Positions 33,833-43,250 are shown, counted from the first letter of the stretch. The stretch is DNA of 64,000 bases from Marispirochaeta sp. (GCF_963668165.1 NZ_OY764209.1:1488001-1552000), one strand, 5' to 3'. Made by a program: numbers and translations. The notes: generated from the letters alone by a model not told the origin.

Positions 33833-33874
33833 TCTAACATCTCCATCAGGTTCGCTAAATCACTAGTTTTCAAA

Positions 33875-35140
33875 TCAGCCCATCAGTGAAGGAAGAAACA
33901 TTACAATCTCCGGAACCAGCATCAGTAAAACAAGGACAATAAACAACGGTATAATAAATGGAATGATTGACTTTGCCAAAAGAGGAAAAGGAATATCTCC
34001 GACTTTAGCTACCACAAACAGCGAAACACCCATAGGGGGAGTAAGTATGCCTATCATCATATTCATTACCACGACTACTCCGAAATGGACCGGGTCAATT
34101 CCGAGGGAAATCGCTACAGGCACTAATAGTGGGATGACAAGAAGTATAATCGCCATTGTTTCAATAAAGGTCCCAAGAATGAGAAGTAAGACATTCACCG
34201 ATAGTAAAAAAATAATTGGGTTTGATGTGTAGGTAACGAAGAACATAGAAATTTTCTGGGGTATTTGCTCTCGCGCCAGAACGTACCCTATAAGGGAGAT
34301 AGACAACATTAGAAAACCGATTACTACCGTACTGCTTATGGTATCCTGCAGTACCCCCCGGAGTTTTTTCAGATCGAAGGATTTGTACACAAATGTGCCC
34401 AATATCAGTGCATATAGCGAAGTTACAGCAGCCGCCTCGGTGGGGGTAAAAATACCGGAGAATATACCGGCAATGATGATTACCGGAGTCATCAGTGCAG
34501 GGAAAGCATGAAAAAAGGAGACGATCCGTTCCTGAAAAGACATTTTAGGGTAGACCTTATAGTTCCTTTTTTTTGCAATGAAATAGACCATAATCATTAG
34601 AGATCCGGAACAGAGAATGGCGGGTATAATGCCGCCCATAAAAAGTTTGCCTACTGAAACGCTTGCGATTGCTCCGTAAATAACCATGGGAATGCTGGGC
34701 GGCATAAGTGGTCCAACAACGCTTGACGAGGCAGTTATGGCCCCACTGAATCCATCGTCGTACCCATCGTCCCGCATTGCTTGAATTTCAATCTTTCCTA
34801 ATCCTCCGGCATCTGCATGCGCTGAACCCGACATCCCAGAAAAGAGCAGACTGGCTAGAATATTAACATGACCCAATCCCCCCGGGATATGACCGACCAT
34901 TGATTTTGCAAATTTAAAAATTCTGTCGGTAATTCCCGTAACGTTCATAAGATTACCACTGAGAATAAAAAAGGGTATCGCAAGTAAAGTGAAAGAATTG
35001 ACCCCGGCGACGGCTCTTTGGGCTGCCATCATAATTCCGCCATGAAGCAGCATATAAACAACACTGGTTATCAGGATGGTAAAAGTAATCGGCATTGAAC
35101 TGATCAGTAAAACTACCCATCCGCCGAATAGCGCCCACAT
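33875..35140 (-). CDS. dctM: TRAP transporter large permease (DctM)
   Basis: A 421-aa membrane protein with ~12 helices and the signatures LLAIPFFILSGNLMNVTGIT, LFSGMSGSAHADAGGLGKIE and the C-terminal GILTPPMGVSLFVVAKVG. It is the Na+-coupled translocating subunit for uptake of carboxylates or sugar acids. Its start follows the DctQ stop by one base, so the subunits are coupled. Confidence 0.93.
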   Translation of the reverse strand: MWALFGGWVVLLISSMPITFTILITSVVYMLLHGGIMMAAQRAVAGVNSFTLLAIPFFILSGNLMNVTGITDRIFKFAKSMVGHIPGGLGHVNILASLLFSGMSGSAHADAGGLGKIEIQAMRDDGYDDGFSGAITASSSVVGPLMPPSIPMVIYGAIASVSVGKLFMGGIIPAILCSGSLMIMVYFIAKKRNYKVYPKMSFQERIVSFFHAFPALMTPVIIIAGIFSGIFTPTEAAAVTSLYALILGTFVYKSFDLKKLRGVLQDTISSTVVIGFLMLSISLIGYVLAREQIPQKISMFFVTYTSNPIIFLLSVNVLLLILGTFIETMAIILLVIPLLVPVAISLGIDPVHFGVVVVMNMMIGILTPPMGVSLFVVAKVGDIPFPLLAKSIIPFIIPLFIVLVLLMLVPEIVMFLPSLMG

Positions 35141-35141
35141 G

Positions 35142-35651
35142 TTAATTGTCTCCCTGAGTAGAGTTTCTGATTTTTATTATGTCGTCAATTGTATTAAAGA
35201 AAAGTCGTATGGATATCAGGAAAAATCCAATTGGAACAACCGCATACAATACCCCGTTGCTGCATGGCAGAGTCAGGGGAGTTTCGCGAACGGCAAATTT
35301 CATATATCTGATTCCGTAATAAACAAATAATAGAGAACAAGAGGTCATCAATATATTCAAAATAAACGAGATTATATGCTGAGTCCTTGAAGCAAATCGG
35401 GTTATGAAAATATTTATCCCGATATGTTCTCTATTGTGAGCTGACTGGCTTGCCCCGAAGAACACGATGTAGACAAATAGCCACCGTGAAAACTCCTCTG
35501 TCCAGACTGGAGCATAGCTGATATTCTCGGAAATCGGTTTTAAGCGAAAAAGTATCTGAATAAGTATGGTTGCAAAAAGCACAATGAAGCAGAACGTAAC
35601 GATTATTTCTTCGAGTAAAAGTGTCTTCTTGTACCACGAACTGTTACGCAT
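35142..35651 (-). CDS. dctQ: TRAP transporter small permease (DctQ)
   Basis: 169 aa, four helices; YAPVWTEEFSRWLFVYIVFFG followed by REHIGINIFI is the DctQ hallmark. It pairs with DctM in the inner membrane and docks the binding protein. Confidence 0.9.
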   Translation of the reverse strand: MRNSSWYKKTLLLEEIIVTFCFIVLFATILIQILFRLKPISENISYAPVWTEEFSRWLFVYIVFFGASQSAHNREHIGINIFITRFASRTQHIISFILNILMTSCSLLFVYYGIRYMKFAVRETPLTLPCSNGVLYAVVPIGFFLISIRLFFNTIDDIIKIRNSTQGDN

Positions 35652-35677
35652 TTGATCCTCCGAAGTAGTAAGCAGTC

Positions 35678-35713
35678 GCTTTATCTACCGCCTGTGCGGG
35701 CGACAGATAAAGC
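35678..35713 (-). promoter_or_regulatory. Hairpin between dctP and dctQ
   Basis: GCTTTATCT (35678-35686) and AGATAAAGC (35705-35713) form a 9-bp stem with an inner CCGC/GCGGG-type pairing. No U run follows, so it is more likely an mRNA-stabilising or attenuating stem-loop that keeps the binding protein in excess over the permeases than a full terminator. Confidence 0.6.
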
Positions 35714-35739
35714 AGACATATACAACGATACCAGTTTTT

Positions 35740-36738
35740 TTACAGCCCTGCCAGTTTTTCAACCAGACCCGGAACATTCAGTTCCTGTTCGATCTTGGCA
35801 TAGTACGGGGCCATTGCTTTTCGCATGGGAGCGGTGTCGGGGTAGGTAATTTCCAGTCCCTGGTCTTTAAAGAATTGTATGAGTTTTCTTGAGTTCCTGG
35901 TAATAGTGTTAATGCTTTCTTCATTTGCCGCTTTTGCTGCCGCTTTAAGCCATTCGTGTTGTTTGTCGTTCAGGCTCTGCCAGCGCTTTTCTGAAAAAAG
36001 TATGGACTTGTCCTGAACTACGTGATTATCGATAGCAATGGCTTTCTGCGCCTCATAGAACTTCATGGATTCGATAGTCGGCAGAGGGTTTTCCTGGGCA
36101 TCGACACTGTTTGTCTTGAGGGCAAGATATACTTCGCTGAAAGCGATAGTCGTCGGTCGTCCGCCCATTGCTTCTGCCCAATCCTTGAGTCCTCGCGAAT
36201 TTGGAGTACGAATTCTTAAACCTTTATAGTCGGCAATACTGTGGAGCGGTTTATTGGAAGATGTCTGACGAGTGCCAAACAGGGTCTGATCGAGAACCCG
36301 AATATTATAATCGTTTTTCAGTTGATCCTGGATTTTTTGTCCCCAATCGCTTTCGAGAATGCTGGCAATGTGATCCAGATCCCGTACTACATAAGCCATT
36401 TCAAGAACAGATAATTCGGGAATAAGTGTGCTCACTCCGCCAATGGGTTCCATGTAGGCATCAAGTTCGTTCATGGATATCTGGCTGATCATCTCTTTTG
36501 CATTTCCCAGTTGTCCGTTCGGGAATATCTCGCAGCTAAGGGATCCTCCAGAGAGATCCTTGAGGGTGTCGGCGAATCTTACTGCCACCGTATATTCGAC
36601 ACTTGTTGTATTCCCGTTAACACCGAATTTAAGAACAACGGGTTTTGAGGATTGTGCTGAGCTTGTTTCTTTCGACCCTTCTGCAAAAACGCTGGCGATA
36701 CTGAGAAGGCACAGGATGAACACAATAGGTTTTTTCAT
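35740..36738 (-). CDS. dctP: TRAP transporter substrate-binding protein (DctP)
   Basis: A 332-aa periplasmic protein with signal peptide (KKPIVFILCLLSIASVFAEG). DctP family features: ISMNELDAYMEPIGG, ADYKGLRIRTPNSRGLKDWA with the conserved Arg that grips the ligand carboxylate, and GGRPTTIAFSEVYLALKTNSVDAQENPL. The ligand should be an acidic sugar or related carboxylate. ATG 36738 follows AAGGAGA; the longer frame from 36822 would run through the operator. Confidence 0.92.
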   Translation of the reverse strand: MKKPIVFILCLLSIASVFAEGSKETSSAQSSKPVVLKFGVNGNTTSVEYTVAVRFADTLKDLSGGSLSCEIFPNGQLGNAKEMISQISMNELDAYMEPIGGVSTLIPELSVLEMAYVVRDLDHIASILESDWGQKIQDQLKNDYNIRVLDQTLFGTRQTSSNKPLHSIADYKGLRIRTPNSRGLKDWAEAMGGRPTTIAFSEVYLALKTNSVDAQENPLPTIESMKFYEAQKAIAIDNHVVQDKSILFSEKRWQSLNDKQHEWLKAAAKAANEESINTITRNSRKLIQFFKDQGLEITYPDTAPMRKAMAPYYAKIEQELNVPGLVEKLAGL

Positions 36739-36806
36739 GACATTGTCTCCTTGTTTGGTTTTCGGATATTCCGATAAATCCATTGTGCAATAGCCATATT
36801 GATATG

Positions 36807-36863
36807 TCAAGTGAAATATCATGTGAAATATTACTTGATGTATCTATTAAATTAGGATAGAAT
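36807..36863 (+). promoter_or_regulatory. GntR operator and promoter
   Basis: GTGAAATAT occurs twice (36811-36819, 36823-36831), framed by TCAAGT (36807-36812) and ACTTGA (36833-36838): a palindrome plus direct repeat suitable for a GntR/FCD dimer. TTGATG (36835-36840), 17 bases, TAGAAT (36858-36863) is a promoter for the + strand. The interval is shared with the divergent dctP. Confidence 0.6.
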
Positions 36864-36868
36864 ACGGC

Positions 36869-37549
36869 ATGAAGTTTTTGAAAGATGATTGGGAAACAAA
36901 ATCCGATGCTGGCTCCTCACTTACACAACAAGTGTATAAAGACTTATTGAGTCGTTTTCTCAAGAACGAAATAATGCCGGGGAAAGTACTGAACAGGAAA
37001 GCTATCGCACAAGAGTTGAACGTCAGTATGGCACCTGTCCGAGAGGCACTTAGCCGCCTATCGATGGAGGGGTTTGTTGAGACATTACCGCGTAAGGGTA
37101 CCATCGTAAAAGCCATCAGTCGTGAAGATGTCTACGGCAGTTTTATTCTCAGAGAAGCTATCGAATGTCAGGCGGCTAGAATGTACTGTGGAGCGAAAAT
37201 TCAGGAAAACTTGGACCAGCTGTACGGTTTTGCCGAGGATGTTGATAATTCATACGAAGATATGGATTTAGTGGAGCATTGGAGACTTGATATCGGATTT
37301 CACGATCGTCTTATACACCTATCGTCGTGTAAGACCCTTGAGGTTCAATTCAAGCAGGTAATGCGTGTTGGTACCTTCTACCAGATAAACAGTTATCTTT
37401 CAAACGACGATCGTCGGGAACAGTTGAGCCATGTAGATCTTATTGAGCGTCTAACTACGAAAGATCCTGATGAAGCAGAGCATACAATCCGAGACCATCT
37501 AAAGAGTGGAAAGCGGAGATTTTACACTACAATTGGAGATAATAAATGA
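36869..37549 (+). CDS. GntR/FCD family transcriptional regulator
   Basis: 226 aa: N-terminal winged helix (LTQQVYKDLLSRFLKNEIMP; KAIAQELNVSMAPVREALSRL; VETLPRKGTIVKAI) and a C-terminal FCD effector domain (REAIECQAARMY; DIGFHDRLIHLSSC with metal-binding His/Asp; AEHTIRDHLKSGKRR). FCD regulators commonly sense sugar acids. It is divergent from the TRAP operon and overlaps the aldolase start by four bases. The start codon lies about where transcription should begin, so the message may be leaderless. Confidence 0.9.
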   Translation: MKFLKDDWETKSDAGSSLTQQVYKDLLSRFLKNEIMPGKVLNRKAIAQELNVSMAPVREALSRLSMEGFVETLPRKGTIVKAISREDVYGSFILREAIECQAARMYCGAKIQENLDQLYGFAEDVDNSYEDMDLVEHWRLDIGFHDRLIHLSSCKTLEVQFKQVMRVGTFYQINSYLSNDDRREQLSHVDLIERLTTKDPDEAEHTIRDHLKSGKRRFYTTIGDNK

Positions 37550-38433
37550 GGCACACACAGGGGATTTTTCCAGCATTGCTGACGCCGTTTGCAAATGATC
37601 GTATTGATGAACAGGCATTAAGAAAACTTGTAGAAATAAATATCAACAAAGGTGTCAGCGGTTTCTATGTATGCGGCAGTACGGGTGAAGCTTTTTTGCT
37701 TTCCGTGGAAGAGCGCATGAGAGTTCTTGAAATTGTCAGCAATCAGGTAGCAGGCAGAGTATCTATCATTGCCCATATAGGTGCTATCGGCACTGATCTT
37801 ACTTTGGAACTCGGGCGTCACGCAGTCACTCTTCAGGGAGTCGAGGCTCTTTCCTCTATTCCCCCGTTTTATTACAAGTTTTCGGAGGATGAGGTAGTCC
37901 AGTATTATCTTGACTTGGCAGATAAACTTGATTTTCCTTTGATTCCTTACAATTTCCCCAATCTTTCCGGTGTTACCCTGACGCCAAAGGTTTTGCAGAG
38001 GTTGAGAAAAAATGAGCAGATTATCGGCGTTAAGTTTACTTCGAACAATTTTTATGATTTGGAAAGGATGAAGCAAAGCGATCCTAAGCTTCTTATTTAT
38101 AACGGTTTCGATGAGATGTATCTTTCAGGACTTGCTATGGGCGTCGACGGTGCAATTGGCAGTACGTTTAATTTCATGGCGGACAAGTTTCTTGGGATTA
38201 CCCGGCATTTTGCCGAGGGAGACATGGAGAATGCCCGCAAGCTTCAGTCCGAAGCAAATGCAGTGATTGCTGCCCTTCTAAAAACGAAATGTTTCATGGC
38301 TGCTGAGAAATATATCCTTGATTGCGTCGGTATTCCCTTCGGCGAACCGCGAAGACCCTTCCTCCCTCTGGATGCTGAGGACAAGAAAATAATTTCTCAG
38401 GCAGCCGAGTCCTATTTGCAGATTTTGCGATAA
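37546..38433 (+). CDS. DHDPS/N-acetylneuraminate lyase family aldolase (copy 2)
   Basis: A 295-aa class I aldolase. FYVCGSTGEAFLLSVEER is the family signature; Tyr in LIPYNFPNLSGV and Lys in IIGVKFTSNNFYDLERM are the active-site pair. The surrounding residues are closer to sialic acid/KDG aldolases than to DapA. Start codon overlaps the regulator's stop (ATGA). It differs strongly in sequence from copy 1, so the locus uses two different aldolases. Confidence 0.85.
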   Translation: MRHTQGIFPALLTPFANDRIDEQALRKLVEININKGVSGFYVCGSTGEAFLLSVEERMRVLEIVSNQVAGRVSIIAHIGAIGTDLTLELGRHAVTLQGVEALSSIPPFYYKFSEDEVVQYYLDLADKLDFPLIPYNFPNLSGVTLTPKVLQRLRKNEQIIGVKFTSNNFYDLERMKQSDPKLLIYNGFDEMYLSGLAMGVDGAIGSTFNFMADKFLGITRHFAEGDMENARKLQSEANAVIAALLKTKCFMAAEKYILDCVGIPFGEPRRPFLPLDAEDKKIISQAAESYLQILR

Positions 38434-38437
38434 AACA

Positions 38438-39259
38438 ATGGCAGCACTTCTATCGAATGTTTTTCAGATGTTCCGCCTCGATGGACAAGTCGCTGTGGTA
38501 ACCGGCTCGCACTCATGGCTTGGTTTTGATATGGCTTGTGCCCTCGCGGAAGCGGGGGCTAATATCGTAATAACTTCGCGGGACCTTAACCGTGCGGAGA
38601 TCACTGCCAAAAGATTACAGGCGCTGTATCCGCAGATTGAATCCTGTGGCGTGCAATTAGACCAGCGTTCATCGGAATCTTGTGCAAAAATGGTTGAGCA
38701 GGCGTTCAGCTGGAAAGGGCGTTTTGATGTTTTGATTAACAATGCCGGAGGTGGAGTAGGAGATAGCGAGGGTGATTTGTTTAAGCGCCTACCTGAGGAT
38801 TCTGAAAATCTCCTCCAGATCAATTTACTAGGTGTGCTCCATTGCTGCAGGGAGGCTGCCCGAGTTATGAAACAGCAAGGGCAGGGTGTCATGATCAATA
38901 TTGCTTCAATAGCAGGAATTGTCGGACGTGATCGGCGTATGTATGAAGAAAGCGATATGAAATCTCAGCCAGTTGATTACGCCGCGGCCAAGGCCGGTGT
39001 TATAGGATTAACCCGGGATCTCGCCGCTTCTCTTGGGCGTTTCGGAATTCGCGTTAATTCTATCTCTCCCGGTGGGTTCGATAAAGGAATCCTGCCTCAG
39101 CGCTTTACCGAGGGGTATGCAGGTAAAACCATGCTTGGCCGGTGGGGACAGATGGGAAGGGACTTAAAAGGGGCGGCTCTCTATCTGGCTTCGGAAGCAT
39201 CAGCCTATGTGACGGGGCATAATCTGGTAGTGGACGGCGGATTTTCTGTTTATAAGTAA
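38438..39259 (+). CDS. SDR family oxidoreductase
   Basis: 273 aa, classical SDR: AVVTGSHSWLGFDMACALAE cofactor motif, NNAGGG, INIASIAG serine, and YAAAKAGVIGLTRDLA catalytic Tyr/Lys. It resembles gluconate 5-dehydrogenase/2-keto-3-deoxy sugar acid dehydrogenases in general form. It follows the aldolase by four bases and likely works in the same sugar-acid pathway. Confidence 0.87.
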   Translation: MAALLSNVFQMFRLDGQVAVVTGSHSWLGFDMACALAEAGANIVITSRDLNRAEITAKRLQALYPQIESCGVQLDQRSSESCAKMVEQAFSWKGRFDVLINNAGGGVGDSEGDLFKRLPEDSENLLQINLLGVLHCCREAARVMKQQGQGVMINIASIAGIVGRDRRMYEESDMKSQPVDYAAAKAGVIGLTRDLAASLGRFGIRVNSISPGGFDKGILPQRFTEGYAGKTMLGRWGQMGRDLKGAALYLASEASAYVTGHNLVVDGGFSVYK

Positions 39260-39383
39260 AACTAACGCTCTCTGATATGTAACTATCCTCACGATCTCCT
39301 TCAAATCTTCACCTGATCTTCACACAGCGCTGTTTCTATAGACGGAATAGATTCATTTACTGGAGATTCATCAGGAGATTGCT

Positions 39384-40517
39384 GTGAAAAAGAAGATTCT
39401 CACACCGTTGCGCCTTGCCGTCCTTGCTCTGTTTGTGATTTTCATCACCTATGAGGCCTACATGCACCAGGTAAAGGGCGGAGGTCCCGACGGCGCTGCA
39501 TCCATACATGCTCTGTGTCCCTACGGCGGGCTGGAGAGCCTTTTCGCGGTGTTTACCGCAGGGTCGATGATCGACAAAATCTACGCCGGAACCTTTGTGC
39601 TCTTCGGCGTAACCATTGTGCTGGTTATTGTATTCAGACGCGCCTTCTGCGGCTGGATTTGTCCCTTCGGCGGAATTCAGGAGTTTCTGGGCCGTCTCGG
39701 AAAAAAACTCATGGGACGGCAGCTGGTTATGCCAGGGAAGGCCGACCGGGTTCTGCGATATCTGAAATACCCGGTCCTTGTGCTGACAGTACTGGCTGCC
39801 TTGAAGACGGCCACGCTGTGGATGTCTCCCTACGATCCCTGGGCGGCCTACGGGCATATCACGGAAGGATTTGCTGCCCTCTGGAGCGAGTCCGCGGTGG
39901 GGCTGATTCTGCTGATCATTACCGTCGTGGGATCGTTCCTGTACGACCGTTTCTTCTGCAAGTATCTCTGTCCCATGGGAGGATTCCTGGGGATCGTCTC
40001 CAAGGTCAGTCCTTTTAAAATAAAACGGGTCGAGAGCGTCTGTATTTCCTGCGATCTCTGTACCAAAGCCTGTTCCATGAATATCGATGTCGCCGCCGCC
40101 GACACAATTACCGACGCGGAATGCATCAACTGTCAGGAATGTGTGGCAGCCTGCCCGAAAAAGGGCGCCCTTGAAAACCGTTTTTCCTTCAAACGGATCT
40201 TTAGGGTAACCCCGGTCAAGGTAGGTCTGATTGTTCTGCTGATTTATTTCGGAGGGATCGGCGTCTCTGCTCTTGCAGGCTGGTACACACTGCTTCCGGC
40301 ACCGATAACCAGTGAAACGACGGTTGCAAACGTTGACGAGCTCAAAGGCTACATGACCCTGACTGAGATTTCGACCCTTACCGGCATGTCTCTTGATGAG
40401 GTGTACAGGCGCATGGACATTCCGGAGAATGTTCCCTCATCCACCCCGGTCAAGGAACTGAGTTCGGTTGTTCCCGGGTTCGAGTTTCATTCGGCACGGG
40501 ATAAGCTGAAGGATTGA
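39384..40517 (+). CDS. NapH-like membrane ferredoxin (4Fe-4S)
   Basis: A 377-aa protein with ~five helices. It has the paired membrane-edge motifs CGWICPFGGIQEF and CKYLCPMGGFLG and a cytoplasmic two-cluster ferredoxin (CISCDLCTKACSMNI; CINCQECVAACPKKG). The C-terminal soluble tail contains MTLTEISTLTGMSLDEVYRR. Such proteins pass electrons across the membrane to periplasmic redox enzymes. The tail suggests the long NapH-like type found in anaerobes, often with FMN-binding domains. It could feed the flavinylated reductase at 2.2 kb (inference). The gene stands alone with its own upstream region. Confidence 0.85.
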   Translation: MKKKILTPLRLAVLALFVIFITYEAYMHQVKGGGPDGAASIHALCPYGGLESLFAVFTAGSMIDKIYAGTFVLFGVTIVLVIVFRRAFCGWICPFGGIQEFLGRLGKKLMGRQLVMPGKADRVLRYLKYPVLVLTVLAALKTATLWMSPYDPWAAYGHITEGFAALWSESAVGLILLIITVVGSFLYDRFFCKYLCPMGGFLGIVSKVSPFKIKRVESVCISCDLCTKACSMNIDVAAADTITDAECINCQECVAACPKKGALENRFSFKRIFRVTPVKVGLIVLLIYFGGIGVSALAGWYTLLPAPITSETTVANVDELKGYMTLTEISTLTGMSLDEVYRRMDIPENVPSSTPVKELSSVVPGFEFHSARDKLKD

Positions 40518-40603
40518 TTCTCCTGCAGGATTTCAGTGGGCGTCTGCCTGTCTGAAGAAAGATAGTACCGGGGCTTGCGGCAGCGGGCCCCGGCTATGGC
40601 GGC

Positions 40604-41058
40604 TTATCGAGGCATCACCTTCTTTTCGAAGACAACGAAGCTCCCTTTTCTGAACCTGACCGTTCCCGCCTCACTGTAGCCCTTCTTACGGTACAGGTGA
40701 AGGGCTATAGGATTCCCGGAGAAGGTATCCAGACGGATGGCGGTATATCCGTTGTCGGCGGCATACGACTCGGCAAAGGTCGTCAGTTTTCCGGCGATTC
40801 CACCGCCCTGATACGCCGGGTGTACCGCAAGGCGTCGTACTCCGGGTCGTATGATTCATTCAGCGCAACATAACCTGTCAGTCTGTCGTCTGAGAAAAAG
40901 CCGAAAGCGCATTCTGCGGCTATGTCCTGTTCTATATCCGCCCGGGCAGGGTAAACCTCGTCCCACTGGTCGATGTTTCTGGACTGCATACAGCGTACCG
41001 CCTCACGAAATAATACCGCGGCCGGGAGGGTATCCTGTTCGCGTAAGGGACATATCAT
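40604..41058 (-). pseudogene. GNAT acetyltransferase, frameshifted
   Basis: The N part (41058 down) reads CPLREQDTLPAAVLFREAVR and GYVALNESYDPEYD. The acetyl-CoA site VRRLAVHPAYQGGGIAGKLT and the C-terminal GYTAIRLDTFSGNPIALHLY lie in another frame down to the stop at 40604. Normal family members have ~15 more residues between the two parts, so a small deletion changed the frame. Inactive. Confidence 0.75.
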
Positions 41059-41072
41059 CGTTTTTGCGCCTA

Positions 41073-41411
41073 TTATACCGTTATCAGTTTCTTTCCGCTT
41101 TGTATGATTTCGGTAAGCGGTTCCCCCCAGTATTTGACTTCAACCCCCATCTGTTCGAGCTTTTCCGTAGCCCCGAGCTGGTCGGCGCAGGCCCTGCAGG
41201 CGGTGAGGGCAACTCCTGTCTCCCGAAGTTCCTCCAGCCCTTTTTGTACGTCCGCATTCTCCGCTGCGAGTTTGGCCGTCGCTCCCCATATGATTACCGT
41301 CACCTTGTCCCACCATTTACGCTTTATGGAGTTGCCGGCATACATAAAGACCATCTTCTCAGCGGTAACCGGATCGGCGTTGGTCCACAGAATAAAAAGT
41401 TCCTGTTCCAT
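41073..41411 (-). CDS. DsrE-family protein
   Basis: 112 aa. LFILWTNADPVTAEKMVFMYAG opens the fold; VTVIIWGATAKLAAEN and ALTACRACADQLGATEKLEQ (two Cys) and a closing VKYWGEPLTEIIQSGKKLITV fit the DsrE-like group found in anaerobes. Role in sulfur-relay or small-molecule binding is unknown. AGGAGA precedes the ATG. Probably monocistronic, since the next gene on the strand is broken. Confidence 0.8.
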   Translation of the reverse strand: MEQELFILWTNADPVTAEKMVFMYAGNSIKRKWWDKVTVIIWGATAKLAAENADVQKGLEELRETGVALTACRACADQLGATEKLEQMGVEVKYWGEPLTEIIQSGKKLITV

Positions 41412-41516
41412 ATTGAGTTCTCCTGTTCAGAAGTTTTGCGCAGTATAGCAGATTATTGAGGGATCATCTTTTTTTCGTCGTTGTTAAACCGACGGACGCA
41501 GAGTAGAATTACCGGT

Positions 41517-41797
41517 ATGAAAACGGATACATATAATACAGCGGACGCTGCGAGGCATGAGGACCTGGCATCCCGGGCCCTTCAGGCCGCAGGTGTGGGG
41601 CGTACCAATGCGGACCTTGTAGCGGAAATCCTTGTTGATGCGGATCTTCGGGGCATCAAATCTCACGGAGTAATGAATCTCTACCAGTATTACGTCAAAA
41701 AAGTTCAGGACGGCATAATAAAGGCGGAGCCGGAAATTACCCTGCAGCAGTGTACGAAAACAACTGCCCTTATCGATGCCGACAACGGGCTGGGCAA
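41517..41797 (+). pseudogene. Ldh_2-type malate/lactate dehydrogenase, 5' fragment
   Basis: The first ~93 residues of the Ldh_2 family: LASRALQAAGVGRTNADLVA, VDADLRGIKSHGVMNLYQYY with the conserved GIxSHG, and IDADNGLG. The family is normally ~340 aa. Beyond DNGLG the frame runs into a truncated IS110, and the remainder of the gene is absent. Deletion has removed both the gene's 3' part and the IS 5' part. Confidence 0.82.
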
Positions 41798-42624
41798 TAA
41801 CGACCAGGGGAACCAAATAAATGATAGGAGAGTTCGGTTTGCCGGTAGTATATAAACCCTGCCGGGAAGTGCGAGAGCTGCGAAGGCTCTTTTCGGTGTA
41901 TGAAAGCTTGAATAAGCACCTGGTCATGCTAAAGAACAGCGTCCAGTCTGTGCTCACCGAAAATGGTATTGTTCTTTCAGCGGAAGAGAAGAAGCTGCTT
42001 TTATCGAAGAAAACGGGCTTATCTTTCCTCGAGGAACTTGATATCTCGGAGGCAAGCCGCATCAGCATACGACTCAGCCTTGAGATCCTGTCTGAGGTAT
42101 TTGAGAAGAAAGAGCAATTGACCAAAGAAATCTTCTATGCGGGAAAGCCGTTTGAGAAAGAAGTAAAGCTGCTTATCTCGATCAAGGGAATTACCCCTCT
42201 GTCGGCACTGGCCTTCCTTTCCGATGTTGGAGATGTGAGCAGGTTCAAGACAACGAGAAAAATGAATGCCTATCTTGGCCTTGTTCCAAAACTGAAGGAA
42301 AGCGGTGATAGCTCACATGCAGGCCATATCAATCGGGCTTCACGAAAAACAACAAGGACTCTATTTACCCAGTCGTTAGTACAGGCAATGTATGCTTCAC
42401 CGTATTTGAACAGCTATTATGAAAATATAAAAGATCGAAGGGGTGCAGGACGGGCGAGAATCGCACTTATCAGAAAATTATGTGGAGTAATGCGAAGGAT
42501 GCTTCTGAATGGTGAACCATTCAGGGATATCCATATTGAACTGTGCAACAAGAAAATCAGGCAATTTGACCGGACAATAAAAAGAGTTGAACAGGAGAAA
42601 AAAATCGCTTGACTTTTATCATAG
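41798..42624 (+). mobile_element. IS110 element C, 5'-truncated
   Basis: It keeps the C-terminal two-thirds of the transposase and its downstream end GCTTGACTTTTATCATAG (42607-42624), which matches the end of element A in 17 of 18 bases. The 5' end, including the non-coding guide region and the RuvC-like half, is lost where it meets the Ldh fragment. Confidence 0.75.
41821..42612 (+). pseudogene. IS110 transposase remnant (lacks the RuvC-like half)
   Basis: 263 codons beginning within what aligns to the middle of the element A transposase (LPVVYKPCREVRELRRLFSV against HPVVVPPQHIQELRALFTTY). The Transposase_20 domain is whole: ISIKGITPLSALAFLSDVGD and YLGLVPKLKESGDSSHAGHI. About 110 N-terminal residues with the DEDD motifs are missing, so it cannot be active. 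The ATG at 41821 is fortuitous. Confidence 0.82.
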
Positions 42625-42833
42625 TGGAAAAATGATCCGAGGCGTCAAGGCGAAAATGGAAACCTGCAGCCTAAAACCGGCACAAATTGCCGTTTTGGGG
42701 CGAATGGGCGCAGCCTGTCGGACTCCACAACACTTCAAACCGGACCGATTCGCTTACAATGAACGTGAAACGCCCGAACAACGACGGTAAAAGTAAAGAC
42801 CACTCCCACCGAGCGGACGTGAGGAAGGAGTTA

Positions 42834-43145
42834 TTAGTTCAGATATGCAGGATCCAACCCCGGTGGAGGCCGCCCCTGTTTTACGAGCCTGGTCGGAGCT
42901 TTCAGCTCCTGCCCGGCCTGGTATCCTGGATGCCGTAAAATGCGGTCTATTTCCGCTGGTTCCTGGATAACAGAAATGACCTTCATCTCACCGCCGCATT
43001 TCGGGCAGAGCATGGGATCAATCTCGTAGACCTTCGACAACAAGCGGGCCCATGCTTTTCTGTAAGCCTGCGCATCAGGCGATTCATCGGGAAGGTCAGC
43101 ATTTTCTTGCGGTTCGAATCCTTCAGGAAGGGAAGGACCTACCGG
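42834..43145 (-). pseudogene. IS91-type transposase, C-terminal remnant
   Basis: Reads PEGFEPQENADLPDESPDAQ, then KAWARLLSKVYEIDPMLCPK CGGEMKVI and EPAEIDRILRH, the zinc-binding tail typical of one branch of IS91 transposases. The catalytic HUH/Y part is missing. Flanking 42625-42833 and 43146-43250 show no gene; they are probably element ends and debris. Confidence 0.65.
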
Positions 43146-43250
43146 CTGCTCATGGGGTCTATCAGGTAATGAAACCAGCTCATAGGCAGCACAACCATGG
43201 GCTGGTTTCTATGCAGTCTCTACAATTTAATAATTGAGTGTGAATAGCTC

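Noticed and set aside
41481..41516. Longer start for the Ldh fragment at 41481
   Set aside because: The first 12 codons have no family similarity; ATG 41517 fits the Ldh_2 N-terminus.
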